A stretch of 64,000 bases of DNA from Arthrobacter sp. ISL-65 (GTDB lineage: Bacteria; Actinomycetota; Actinomycetes; Actinomycetales; Micrococcaceae). The first letter of the stretch is position 1; each line of letters opens with the position of its first letter. A program made the position numbers and the translations under genes. The DNA is taken from NCBI RefSeq assembly GCF_018613795.1, contig NZ_JAGGPN010000020.1, forward strand, positions 271,289-335,288, written 5' to 3'. Positions 34,193 to 41,300 of this stretch are shown here, piece after piece. Under the pieces are notes generated by a model that made no database searches, had not been told where the DNA came from, and saw only the letters and a program-made list of their open reading frames with translations.

Positions 34193-34804
34193 TCAAGGCG
34201 AGTGGTGGCCTCCCGTGTGTTCACCGTGCGGCACCGCGAACTGGCCCGCCGTCGATGCGGCGAGTCCCGGCGTCGTGATGGCGGCAACCAGCAGCGCTCC
34301 GGCGAAGGCGGCGGCGATCAATGGCCCCGCACCCAGGCGGGCCGATGCGTTCTGGCCAGAACTGCCGGAAAGATTGGGGGACCTCCGGCTGAGCCACGAT
34401 ATGGCCGCGAGGATCATCAGGGTCAGCAGCAGGGCGGCGAGGTGGCTGATGGCCAGGCCCGCCATGCCGCTCCCTGCGCCCAGCACAATGGCCGCCACGT
34501 GCGCGGCGGCAGCGGCGGGCAGCAGGAGGGCGGAGGTCCGCGGCAGCGGGAAACGGTTCCTGCACAGCCCGGCAACCGTCCACCCCAGCAGGGCCGCTCC
34601 CCAGAGCAGGGCGGCCGCGGCGCCGGCCGCCCTCACTGGGAGGGCAGGGCCGGCGGCCGCAAACAGGCTGGAGGCGACGGCGAGGTTGACCGCTGCGGCG
34701 CCGAGCCCGGCAAAGCCGGCGAAGAGCCTGACGGCATCGGGGCGGAACGTTTCCTGCGCTGCCGGGACTGCCGGGGCTGCAGTGATGGCCTGGCTGCTCA
34801 TCAT
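34193..34804 (-). CDS. Uncharacterised membrane protein with His-rich C-terminus
   Basis: A 203-residue protein with about five to six Ala/Leu-rich membrane segments and a C-terminal tail ending PHGEHTGGHHSP. I do not recognise the family. The His cluster could bind a metal on one membrane face. It follows the DUF4383 gene by three bases on the same strand, so the two are probably one operon. An initial ATGATG leaves a one-codon ambiguity in the start. Confidence 0.65.
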   Translation of the reverse strand: MMSSQAITAAPAVPAAQETFRPDAVRLFAGFAGLGAAAVNLAVASSLFAAAGPALPVRAAGAAAALLWGAALLGWTVAGLCRNRFPLPRTSALLLPAAAAAHVAAIVLGAGSGMAGLAISHLAALLLTLMILAAISWLSRRSPNLSGSSGQNASARLGAGPLIAAAFAGALLVAAITTPGLAASTAGQFAVPHGEHTGGHHSP

Positions 34805-34807
34805 CTT

Positions 34808-35212
34808 CTAGGCGCGGGCCGTGGCGGGGACCTTGTCCAGGGACAGGCCGACGCCGAGCAGCAAGACGGCGCTCGCCAGGTGGAGGACATTGTCCGCACC
34901 GTTGAGGGCAATGATGTTCAGAGGCGAGCTGAGCAGGAACAGACCGAGGATGCCCACCAGCAGATACACCGCACCCACAGCCGAGTTGACGGTGCGCGCA
35001 AGCTGGACATCCTTGACGCCGGAGTAGAGCAGCGCGGCGCCGATGGCCAGGTGGATCACGTTGTGCAGCGGGTTGACCTCGAAGATGATCAGGTTGGAGC
35101 CTTCGGTGGCGAAGAAACCGACACCCGAGGTCACGGCGAAGCCGACGAGCCCCACCAGCAGGTAGACGGCTCCGAAGACCGTGGCGATAAGACGGTTCGG
35201 TGAGTTGCGCAT
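34808..35212 (-). CDS. DUF4383 domain membrane protein
   Basis: A 134-residue protein with four membrane segments in two related halves: RLIATVFGAVYLLVGLVGFA ... NPLHNVIHLAIGAALLYSG, then VNSAVGAVYLLVGILGLFLL ... NGADNVLHLASAVLLLGVG. The N-x-x-H-N/V-x-x-HL-x-x-G pattern is that of DUF4383. The function is unknown. It leads a two-gene leftward operon with the His-tailed membrane protein. Confidence 0.9.
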   Translation of the reverse strand: MRNSPNRLIATVFGAVYLLVGLVGFAVTSGVGFFATEGSNLIIFEVNPLHNVIHLAIGAALLYSGVKDVQLARTVNSAVGAVYLLVGILGLFLLSSPLNIIALNGADNVLHLASAVLLLGVGLSLDKVPATARA

Positions 35213-35339
35213 GGCCCAAATTCCTTCCGGTTACCGGCCGGGGCAGGTGCCCTGGCCAGATTTGCGGAGCCCCGGTCGGGACTCCCGGAAGTAATTCGGG
35301 TCCGGTGTGCGCTTGGATGGGTGCGTGATCAGATGGGAG

Positions 35340-35903
35340 TCAGGCCTTTGGCCGGAGCTTGATGGTGACCAGCTTCAGTTCGTCCTTGCCGGCGAAGCGG
35401 TACACCATTTCGATGTCCTTGCCCTGGCATTTGATGAGCCCGGCGACATCCGCAATGTTGTTGTCGTTCTGCGTGCTGACTTTGAGGTCGTCGTAGGCCG
35501 TGGTGCAGGACGGGTCCAGCTGGAGGCTCTTGACGCCTGACGCAAATTCCTCGGGACTCAGCTGCTCCTTGAGGCTCGGGTCCATGTAGTCGTTGTAGGC
35601 CTTGTCCGTGTCGCCGGCGATGACCAGTTTGGTGAAGGTATCGGCGAGGTCCCCGGCCTGCCGGGTGGACCCGCCCACGAGGTTCACCAGGAGCAGGACC
35701 CCGACGATTACCAGCAGGAGCACGCCTGCCACAATGCCCACGACGATCCAGAGGCCCTTGCGGCTCCGGGCCGGAGGCAGGCCCGGCAAACCGAACGGAG
35801 AAGGTGGAAGGGACCGCCGGCCGGATGGTTGCTGCGGGTAGGGCTGCTGCGGGCCGGGCTGTGGCGCGCCGGGCTGCTGCGGGGGGAGCGGGGGATTGCT
35901 CAA
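35340..35903 (-). CDS. Membrane-anchored extracytoplasmic protein, function unknown
   Basis: A 187-residue protein starting at TTG 35903, with GGAAGG six bases upstream. The N-terminal 55 residues are Pro/Gln-rich and cytoplasmic (PPLPPQQPGAPQPGPQQPYP pattern). One membrane segment (WIVVGIVAGVLLLVIVGVLLLVNLV) follows, then an extracellular domain of about 110 residues (DTFTKLVIAGDTDKAYNDYMDPSLKEQLSPEEF ... CTTAYDDLK ... IKCQGKDIEMVYRF), with two Cys that could pair. The fold resembles small NTF2/DUF4878-like domains common in Actinobacteria, but the assignment is weak. A GTG-initiated longer form from 35927 is possible. Confidence 0.7.
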   Translation of the reverse strand: MSNPPLPPQQPGAPQPGPQQPYPQQPSGRRSLPPSPFGLPGLPPARSRKGLWIVVGIVAGVLLLVIVGVLLLVNLVGGSTRQAGDLADTFTKLVIAGDTDKAYNDYMDPSLKEQLSPEEFASGVKSLQLDPSCTTAYDDLKVSTQNDNNIADVAGLIKCQGKDIEMVYRFAGKDELKLVTIKLRPKA

Positions 35904-36061
35904 AGGTTGGCCTTCCCGGCACCGCACCAGCGGCGCCCCAACTAACGGGGCACAGCCGGCGCCCGGTCACTTTTGTGGAATAGCCTATAGGGGCCCGCGC
36001 ATTTTGCATCGAAACGCCATGAACCGCGATGTTTCCCGTCGTTTAGAGCCTGCCGGGGCGC

Positions 36062-36535
36062 TCAGTCTTCCGCCGAGTTGCGATCAAGCAGCGGCTGAAT
36101 CCGGAAAGGTATCAGTTCACCCATCGCCAGGGCGGTATCGGTTCTCTCGACGCCGTCGCAGGCCAGGATCTTCCCGTTGATCCGGAAGAGGTCTTCGGCG
36201 TCCAATGCCACCACGCGCAGCAGCAGGTCGGCCGAGCCCGTCAGGCCGTAACCCTCGAGGATCTCCGGCACGGCCGCCAGTTCCTCGGCAAGGGAACCGA
36301 GCTTTTGCTGCTGAACGTGGACCGAGATGAAAGCCATTAGCGGGTAGCCCAGTGACACCGGATTGATGCGCCGCTCGAACGACAGGAAGGCGTGCTTCTT
36401 CTCGAGCTGGGCCATCCGCGCCTGGACGGTGTTGCGGGAGAGGCCGAGCTTTTGGGCCAAGGCCACCACAGTACGGCGGGGATCCTGTGCCAGGGCGGAG
36501 AGCAGCCGGGTGTCTGTGCCATCCAAAGCTTGCAT
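36062..36535 (-). CDS. Lrp/AsnC family transcriptional regulator (BkdR-like)
   Basis: A 157-residue regulator. The N-terminal winged HTH (LDGTDTRLLSALAQDPRRTVVALAQKLGLSRNTVQARMAQLEKK) is followed by an RAM ligand-binding domain (FISVHVQQQKLGSLAEELAAVPEILEGYGLTGSADLLLRVVALDAEDLF). Lrp proteins of this kind control branched-chain amino acid catabolism in response to amino acids. It is divergent from the branched-chain oxoacid dehydrogenase genes, so it is the natural local regulator. ATG 36535 is preferred over a TTG at 36553. Confidence 0.93.
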   Translation of the reverse strand: MQALDGTDTRLLSALAQDPRRTVVALAQKLGLSRNTVQARMAQLEKKHAFLSFERRINPVSLGYPLMAFISVHVQQQKLGSLAEELAAVPEILEGYGLTGSADLLLRVVALDAEDLFRINGKILACDGVERTDTALAMGELIPFRIQPLLDRNSAED

Positions 36536-36617
36536 AATGCGCAAGGTTAGCACGGTCAGAAGGGGTCAAACAGTGCATTGTGCTCAGTTTCTGCCGCGGT
36601 GGTTGTACCACTTGAAC

Positions 36618-36637
36618 ATTGTGAGTATGGTCACAAT
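36618..36637. promoter_or_regulatory. Perfect Crp/GlxR-type operator (ATTGTGA-N6-TCACAAT)
   Basis: ATTGTGA-GTATGG-TCACAAT is a perfect 7-bp inverted repeat containing the full TGTGA-N6-TCACA consensus of cAMP-receptor proteins such as actinobacterial GlxR. It lies between a possible -35 TTGAAC (36612) and an AT-rich -10 region (about 36635), so binding would overlap the dehydrogenase promoter. A second ATTGTG half-site lies at about 36573. Confidence 0.7.
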
Positions 36638-36698
36638 TAACCGGGGCAAAGGCGCCCGGGAGGCCGGAAAGCGGCGGTATCACGAGTCCTGCCGCGGG

Positions 36699-37907
36699 AT
36701 GGTTACACGACGTCAGAAGGTTGCGGCAACAGTGGTGACAGACGATGCGGGCCAGGGCGGAACAATCGCCGGCCAGGACAACAATGCAGGGCGCCGGGGT
36801 GGCGCAGGCCACAGCATGGTTCAGCTGATCACCCCTACGGGGGAGCGCGTCAGCCATCCGGAGTATGACCCCTGGGTCAGGGACGTGTCGGACGAGCAAC
36901 TGTGCTCGCTCTACGAGGACCTGGTCGTGATCCGGCGGATCGACAAAGAGGCAACTGCGCTGCAGCGCCAGGGCGAACTGGGCCTCTGGCCGCCGCTGCT
37001 GGGCCAGGAGGCCTCGCAGGTGGGGTCCGTGCGATCCCTGCGGGATGACGACTTTATTTTTCCCAGTTATCGCGAGAACGGCGTGGCCTATTGCCGCGGG
37101 GTGGACCTGGCGGACATCCTGCGCGTCTGGCGCGGCGCTGCCTCTGGCGGCTGGGACCCGTACGCGGTCAACATGGCCATCCCGCAGATCGTCATCGGCG
37201 CGCAGACGCTGCATGCCACCGGGTACGCCATGGGAATCCAGAACGACGGTGCCGACTCCGCAGCGATTGTGTACTTCGGCGACGGCGCCACCAGTGAGGG
37301 CGATGTCAACGAGGCCATGGTCTTTGCCGCCAGTTTCCAGGTGCCCCTGGTGCTCTTCTGCCAAAACAACCACTGGGCCATCTCCGAACCGGTGCGCCTC
37401 CAGTCCCACACCCAGCTTGTGGACCGCGGGGCCGGATTCGGCATCCCCAGCATGCGGGTCGACGGCAACGACGTGCTGGCGGTCATGGCAGCCACGCGCG
37501 TCGCCCTCGACCGTGCCCGCCGGGGCGGCGGCCCCACCTTCATCGAGGCCGTCACGTACAGGATGGGCCCGCATACGACGGCGGATGATCCCACCCGGTA
37601 CCGCGACCCCAACGAACTCGAGGACTGGGCGGCCAAGGATCCGATCGGCCGGGTCCATGCACTGCTGGACCGGAAAGGCCTGTTCACCGCGGAGTTCGAA
37701 GCCGGCGTGCGGACCAAGGCTGACGCCGTCGCCCGTGAACTGCGTGCCGGCTGCGTCGGCATGCCGGATCCCGAACCCCTCGACGTCTTCAAGCACGTCT
37801 ACAGCACCCCCAATTCCTGGCTGGACCGCCAGCAGGACCACTACTCCCGTTACCTTGCCTCCTTCGGCGATCCCGCAGGGGCAACACAAGAAGAAGGTGC
37901 ACGCTGA
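36699..37907 (+). CDS. bkdA: Branched-chain 2-oxoacid dehydrogenase E1 component, alpha subunit
   Basis: Thiamine-diphosphate E1 alpha subunit that decarboxylates branched-chain 2-oxo acids. The ThDP motif GDGATSEGDVNEAMVFAASFQVPLVLFCQNN is complete. ALQRQGELGLWPPLLGQEASQVGS, FIFPSYRENGV and TYRMGPHTTADDPTRYR match the family. The conserved part begins at MVQLITPTG (36816). The true start is uncertain: ATG 36699 is used here, with GTG 36732/36735 and ATG 36816 as alternatives. Pyruvate dehydrogenase is possible, but the Lrp neighbour and the leucine operon downstream favour branched-chain substrates. It overlaps the beta subunit by one base. Confidence 0.9.
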   Translation: MVTRRQKVAATVVTDDAGQGGTIAGQDNNAGRRGGAGHSMVQLITPTGERVSHPEYDPWVRDVSDEQLCSLYEDLVVIRRIDKEATALQRQGELGLWPPLLGQEASQVGSVRSLRDDDFIFPSYRENGVAYCRGVDLADILRVWRGAASGGWDPYAVNMAIPQIVIGAQTLHATGYAMGIQNDGADSAAIVYFGDGATSEGDVNEAMVFAASFQVPLVLFCQNNHWAISEPVRLQSHTQLVDRGAGFGIPSMRVDGNDVLAVMAATRVALDRARRGGGPTFIEAVTYRMGPHTTADDPTRYRDPNELEDWAAKDPIGRVHALLDRKGLFTAEFEAGVRTKADAVARELRAGCVGMPDPEPLDVFKHVYSTPNSWLDRQQDHYSRYLASFGDPAGATQEEGAR

Positions 37908-38917
37908 TGACGCAGATGACCTTTGCGCGGGCAATAAACTCCGGCCTTCGCAGATCCCTCGACAACGATCCCAAGGTACTCCTCATGGGCGAGGACATCG
38001 GCACCCTGGGCGGCGTCTTCCGCGTGACGGACGGACTGCAGAAGGACTTCGGCAAGCACCGGGTCGTGGACACGCCCCTGGCCGAGTCCGGCATCGTGGG
38101 CACCGCCGTTGGCCTGGCCTACAGAGGGTACCGGCCGGTGGTGGAAATCCAGTTCGACGGTTTTGTCTACCCGGCCTTCGACCAGATCGTGTCCCAGGTG
38201 GCCAAGATGCATTACCGCAGCCGCGGCGCCGTGAAGATGCCCATCACCATCCGCATTCCGTTCGGCGGTGGCATTGGGTCGCCCGAGCACCACTCCGAGT
38301 CACCGGAGGCCTACTTCGCCCACACGGCAGGACTTCGGGTGGTCACCCCGGCCAGCCCGCAGGACGCGCACACCATGATCCAGCAGGCCATTTCCTGCGA
38401 TGACCCCGTGGTGTTCTTCGAGCCCAAGCGCCGCTACCACGACAAAGGCGAGGTGGACGAGTCACTCGATCCCAATTCAGCCCCGCCGATGGGCCAGGCC
38501 CGGGTGGTCACCGACGGCAGCGACGTCACGCTCGTGGCCTACGGGCCGCTGGTGAAGACGGCCCGCGATGCGGCCACGGCGGCCGCGGACGAAGGCGTCT
38601 CGGTTGAGGTCATTGACCTGCGCTCGCTGGCTCCGGTGGATTTCGCCACCGTGGAGGCCTCGGTCCGCAAGACGGGACGGCTGGTGATCACCCATGAGGC
38701 CGGGCAGTCGGGCGGGCTCGGTGCAGAGGTTGCGGCCAGCATCACCGAGCGCTGCTTCTACCACCTGGAGGCGGCACCCGTCCGCATCACCGGGTTTGAC
38801 GTGCCTTATCCGTATTCGAAGGTGGAAATGCACCACCTTCCGAATCTGGACCGGATCCTCGACGGCGTGGACCGCGCGCTGGGCCGGCCGAATTCGTTGA
38901 GCGGGCTGGAAGGATGA
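37907..38917 (+). CDS. bkdB: Branched-chain 2-oxoacid dehydrogenase E1 component, beta subunit
   Basis: A 336-residue E1 beta subunit. It begins MTFARAINSGLRRSLDNDPKVLLMGEDIGTLGGVFRVTDGLQKDFG and contains DTPLAESGIVGTAVGLAYRGYRPVVEIQF, with the Glu that activates ThDP, and RIPFGGGIGSPEHHSESPEAYFAHTAGLRVVTPASPQDA. The C-terminal transketolase domain ends in FDVPYPYSKVEMHHLPNLDRI. It forms the alpha2beta2 E1 with the upstream subunit. Start and stop overlap the neighbours (TGATG on the left, ATGA on the right), so the three genes are translationally coupled. Confidence 0.94.
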   Translation: MTQMTFARAINSGLRRSLDNDPKVLLMGEDIGTLGGVFRVTDGLQKDFGKHRVVDTPLAESGIVGTAVGLAYRGYRPVVEIQFDGFVYPAFDQIVSQVAKMHYRSRGAVKMPITIRIPFGGGIGSPEHHSESPEAYFAHTAGLRVVTPASPQDAHTMIQQAISCDDPVVFFEPKRRYHDKGEVDESLDPNSAPPMGQARVVTDGSDVTLVAYGPLVKTARDAATAAADEGVSVEVIDLRSLAPVDFATVEASVRKTGRLVITHEAGQSGGLGAEVAASITERCFYHLEAAPVRITGFDVPYPYSKVEMHHLPNLDRILDGVDRALGRPNSLSGLEG

Positions 38918-40308
38918 CCGCCACCATGATCAGGGAATTCCGGCTGCCCGATCTCGGCGAAGGACTGACCGAATCCGAAATCGTCAGCTGGAAGGTGGGT
39001 GTGGGGGACACCGTCAGCCTGAACCAGATCATCGCGGAGGTGGAGACCGCCAAGGCCGTGGTGGAGCTGCCCTCACCGTTTGCGGGTGTGATCACGGCCC
39101 TGCATGAGCAGCCGGGAACCGTTGTGGAGGTGGGCAAGCCGATTGTCTCGTTCGAGGTGAAGGACGACGCCGGCAACCAGACCGCAGCTGCCGCTCCGGC
39201 TGAGGCGGCGCTCCCCAAGAGGGAACCCAACCTCGTCGGGTACGGCGCCGTCGTCGAAAGCACCGGCCGTCCCGTGCGACGGCAGCGCAAGCCTGTCGAA
39301 ACTGCGACTCCGGTGGTTGTCGACACCAAGCCCGCCGACACCGCGACTCCGATCGTTGAGCCTGTCGAAACCAAGCCCGCCGACACCAAGCCCGCCGACA
39401 CCGCGTCCGCCGAGCGGCCCCGTTCCACGCCGCCTGTACGGAAGCTTGCTAAGGACCTCGGAGTCGATCTTGAGAGTGTCGCGGGAACCGGCCCCAGCGG
39501 TCTCATCACCCGTGACGATGTGCGCAATTTCGTGGGCGGCGGGGATCTTCCCGCGGCCGCCCAGGAGCTGGCAGCACAGGAAGTGCCGCCCGCGTCGCCC
39601 CAGGGTGAGCGTGAGGTGCGTACGCCTATCAAGGGTGTCCGCAAGTTCACGGCGGCCGCCATGGTCAGCAGCGCCTTCACGGCACCCCACGTGACGGAGT
39701 TCCTGACTGTCGACGTCACCCCGGCGATGGAGCTGCTGGCCAGGCTTAAGGAAAGCAAGGCGTTCGCCGGCCACAAGCTCACGCCGCTGACCCTCGTGGC
39801 CAAGGCTGTCCTGATCGCCCTGCGGCGCAATCCCGGTCTCAACGCCAAGTGGGATGAGGCCAACCAGGAGATCGTGCAGTTCAACTACGTGAACCTCGGC
39901 ATCGCGGCCGCAACCCCGCGTGGTCTCACCGTTCCCAACATCAAGGATGCGGACCGGCTGGCGCTCGTCGAGTTGTCGACGGCGCTCGCAGAGCTGACGG
40001 ACACTGCCAGGGCAGGGAAGACCAGCCCGGAAGACCTCTCCGGCGGCACCATCTCCATCACCAACATCGGTGTCTTCGGCATCGACGCCGGCACGCCCAT
40101 CCTCAACCCGGGGGAGGCCGCGATCCTCGCCATGGGCGCCGTCCGGAAAACCCCGTGGGAGTATCAGGACCAGGTCGCACTGAGGCAGGTCATGACACTG
40201 AGCCTCTCCTTTGACCACCGGCTGGTGGATGGCGAGCAGGGGTCCAGGTTCCTGGCGGACGTGGGCGCTCTCCTCGCGGATCCCGGTATGGCCTTCGCGA
40301 TGGCCTAG
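38914..40308 (+). CDS. bkdC: Dihydrolipoamide acyltransferase (E2) of branched-chain oxoacid dehydrogenase
   Basis: A 464-residue E2 core. It has one N-terminal lipoyl domain (lipoyl Lys47 in VETAKAVVELPSPF), then a long linker rich in Pro/Ala/Thr/Lys with DTKPADTATP-type repeats (about 125-170). A peripheral subunit-binding domain (TPPVRKLAKDLGVDLESVAGTGPSGLITRDDV) follows, then the catalytic acyltransferase domain ending LSFDHRLVDGEQGSRFL, with the HxxxDG active site. The E3 lipoamide dehydrogenase is not in this window and must come from elsewhere. Part of the linker DNA carries the short repeat GTTGAGCCTGTCGAAACC. Confidence 0.94.
   Translation: MTATMIREFRLPDLGEGLTESEIVSWKVGVGDTVSLNQIIAEVETAKAVVELPSPFAGVITALHEQPGTVVEVGKPIVSFEVKDDAGNQTAAAAPAEAALPKREPNLVGYGAVVESTGRPVRRQRKPVETATPVVVDTKPADTATPIVEPVETKPADTKPADTASAERPRSTPPVRKLAKDLGVDLESVAGTGPSGLITRDDVRNFVGGGDLPAAAQELAAQEVPPASPQGEREVRTPIKGVRKFTAAAMVSSAFTAPHVTEFLTVDVTPAMELLARLKESKAFAGHKLTPLTLVAKAVLIALRRNPGLNAKWDEANQEIVQFNYVNLGIAAATPRGLTVPNIKDADRLALVELSTALAELTDTARAGKTSPEDLSGGTISITNIGVFGIDAGTPILNPGEAAILAMGAVRKTPWEYQDQVALRQVMTLSLSFDHRLVDGEQGSRFLADVGALLADPGMAFAMA
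39355..39372. repeat. Short repeat (GTTGAGCCTGTCGAAACC) inside the E2 linker
   Basis: The reverse complement, GGTTTCGACAGGCTCAAC, shares 15 contiguous bases (GGTTTCGACAGGCTC) with the element at 47929 in the MaoC gene. A related partial copy (AAGCCTGTCGAAACTG) lies at 39289. It encodes part of the variable linker, where sequence is tolerated. Confidence 0.55.
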
Positions 40309-40318
40309 CGGCGGTTTT

Positions 40319-40360
40319 CCGGGCTGCCTGCCGCTCACGCTCGAGCGGCAGGCAGCCCGG
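40319..40360. terminator. Strong stem-loop after the E2 gene
   Basis: A perfect 18-bp stem (40319-40336 with 40343-40360, beginning CCGGGCTGCCTGCC) with loop ACGCTC. There is no T-run on the plus strand. It lies between the convergent E2 and TetR genes and probably ends or stabilises the E2 transcript. Confidence 0.65.
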
Positions 40361-40369
40361 AACCAAACG

Positions 40370-40437
40370 GGGGCACTTTGAGGCCGCAATTGGCGTTTTA
40401 GCGCCGAAAGCCCGGCGTGTCCGTGTCAAAGTGCCCC
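40370..40437. repeat. Long palindromic element with 12-bp arms (possible terminator or REP-like)
   Basis: GGGGCACTTTGA (40370-40381) pairs perfectly with TCAAAGTGCCCC (40426-40437), and the second arm is followed by GTTTT. The 44-nt loop holds a smaller hairpin GGCG-TTTTAG-CGCC. It may be a second terminator or a dispersed intergenic palindromic repeat; the window shows only one copy. Confidence 0.55.
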
Positions 40438-40480
40438 GTTTTGGCGCGGGACCCAGCGCTGGAATACTCGGCCAGCAGGG

Positions 40481-41155
40481 TTAGCCGGGGAGCGGGCCGG
40501 CTGTCACCAGCAGGGCCGCCAGCGCCATGTTTTCCAGAAGCGGCCGCGCCGACTTGATGGCCATCCGACTGCCGTGGTTGCGGACGGAGTGCGGCGTGGA
40601 GTTGATCAGGCCGAATGTCGCGTGGGCGCGCATGCGGAGGTCAGCCGTGTCTGTTGTGCCATGGATGCCGGCGAGCACGTCGACCCACACCTCCACGTAG
40701 CTGCGCTGCAGGGCACGTACCTGTGCCTGGTCCTCGCTGGTCAGGTTGCTGAAATCCCTGTCCTGCACCCGGATCACGTCGGGGTTGCTGAGGGCAAAGT
40801 CCACGTGGAACTGCACCAGCCGGGTGAGGGCGGCGGAGGGATCGGCGGCGTCGGCAACCACATGGCGGCCGCCGTCGAGCAGGTCTTGGCTGACGGTGAG
40901 CAGTAAGGCGCCCAGCACGGCCTGCTTTCCGGGGAAGTGGCGGTACACGGCGGGTCCGCTTACGCCTGCTGCAGCGCCAAGGTCCTCGAGGGAGACCCGG
41001 TTGAACCCGTTGCCGGCGAAGAGCGTGGCCGCAGCGGACAGGAGCGCCTGCCGCCGGGACTCCTTGGCCCGGCTGCGCTGCGTCGCGCCGGATGTCTCGC
41101 GGCCGTCTGCGGCCTGGCCGGGAGAGGTGAGCTCTCCGTGATCTGTGGTGGGCAC
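40481..41155 (-). CDS. TetR family transcriptional regulator of the leucine/itaconate operon
   Basis: A 224-residue TetR regulator. After a polar N-terminus of about 30 residues, the HTH is RRQALLSAAATLFAGNGFNRVSLEDLGAAAGVSGPAVYRHFPGKQAVLGALL, followed by a helical ligand domain (LVQFHVDFALSNPDVIRVQDRDFSNL ...) of the type that binds acyl-CoAs. GTG 41155 has GAGGAGGA at ideal spacing and is preferred to a start at 41191. It is divergent from the methylcrotonyl-CoA carboxylase operon, with two GTTA-N8-TAAC sites in the shared region. The M. tuberculosis counterpart position is Rv2506. Confidence 0.92.
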   Translation of the reverse strand: MPTTDHGELTSPGQAADGRETSGATQRSRAKESRRQALLSAAATLFAGNGFNRVSLEDLGAAAGVSGPAVYRHFPGKQAVLGALLLTVSQDLLDGGRHVVADAADPSAALTRLVQFHVDFALSNPDVIRVQDRDFSNLTSEDQAQVRALQRSYVEVWVDVLAGIHGTTDTADLRMRAHATFGLINSTPHSVRNHGSRMAIKSARPLLENMALAALLVTAGPLPG

Positions 41156-41209
41156 ATTTCCTCCTCGGAACCCAAAGAACTCTACCAACATCCTGTGTTG
41201 GACATCACA

Positions 41210-41225
41210 GTTACTAGAGACTAAC
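41210..41225. promoter_or_regulatory. GTTA-N8-TAAC operator, site 1 of the leucine operon
   Basis: GTTACT-AGAG-ACTAAC, an imperfect 6-bp inverted repeat with the conserved GTTA/TAAC ends, lies between the divergent TetR and mccB genes. Confidence 0.65.
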
Positions 41226-41234
41226 CTAATCTCA

Positions 41235-41250
41235 GTTACGAGGCACTAAC
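41235..41250. promoter_or_regulatory. GTTA-N8-TAAC operator, site 2 of the leucine operon
   Basis: GTTACG-AGGC-ACTAAC starts exactly 25 bp after site 1, so both may be bound by adjacent TetR dimers. It is 51 bp before the mccB start. Confidence 0.65.
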
Positions 41251-41300
41251 CGAAATGCGGCAGAACTGCCGCCGGACGTGCCCGGGAATGGAAGCGGTCA

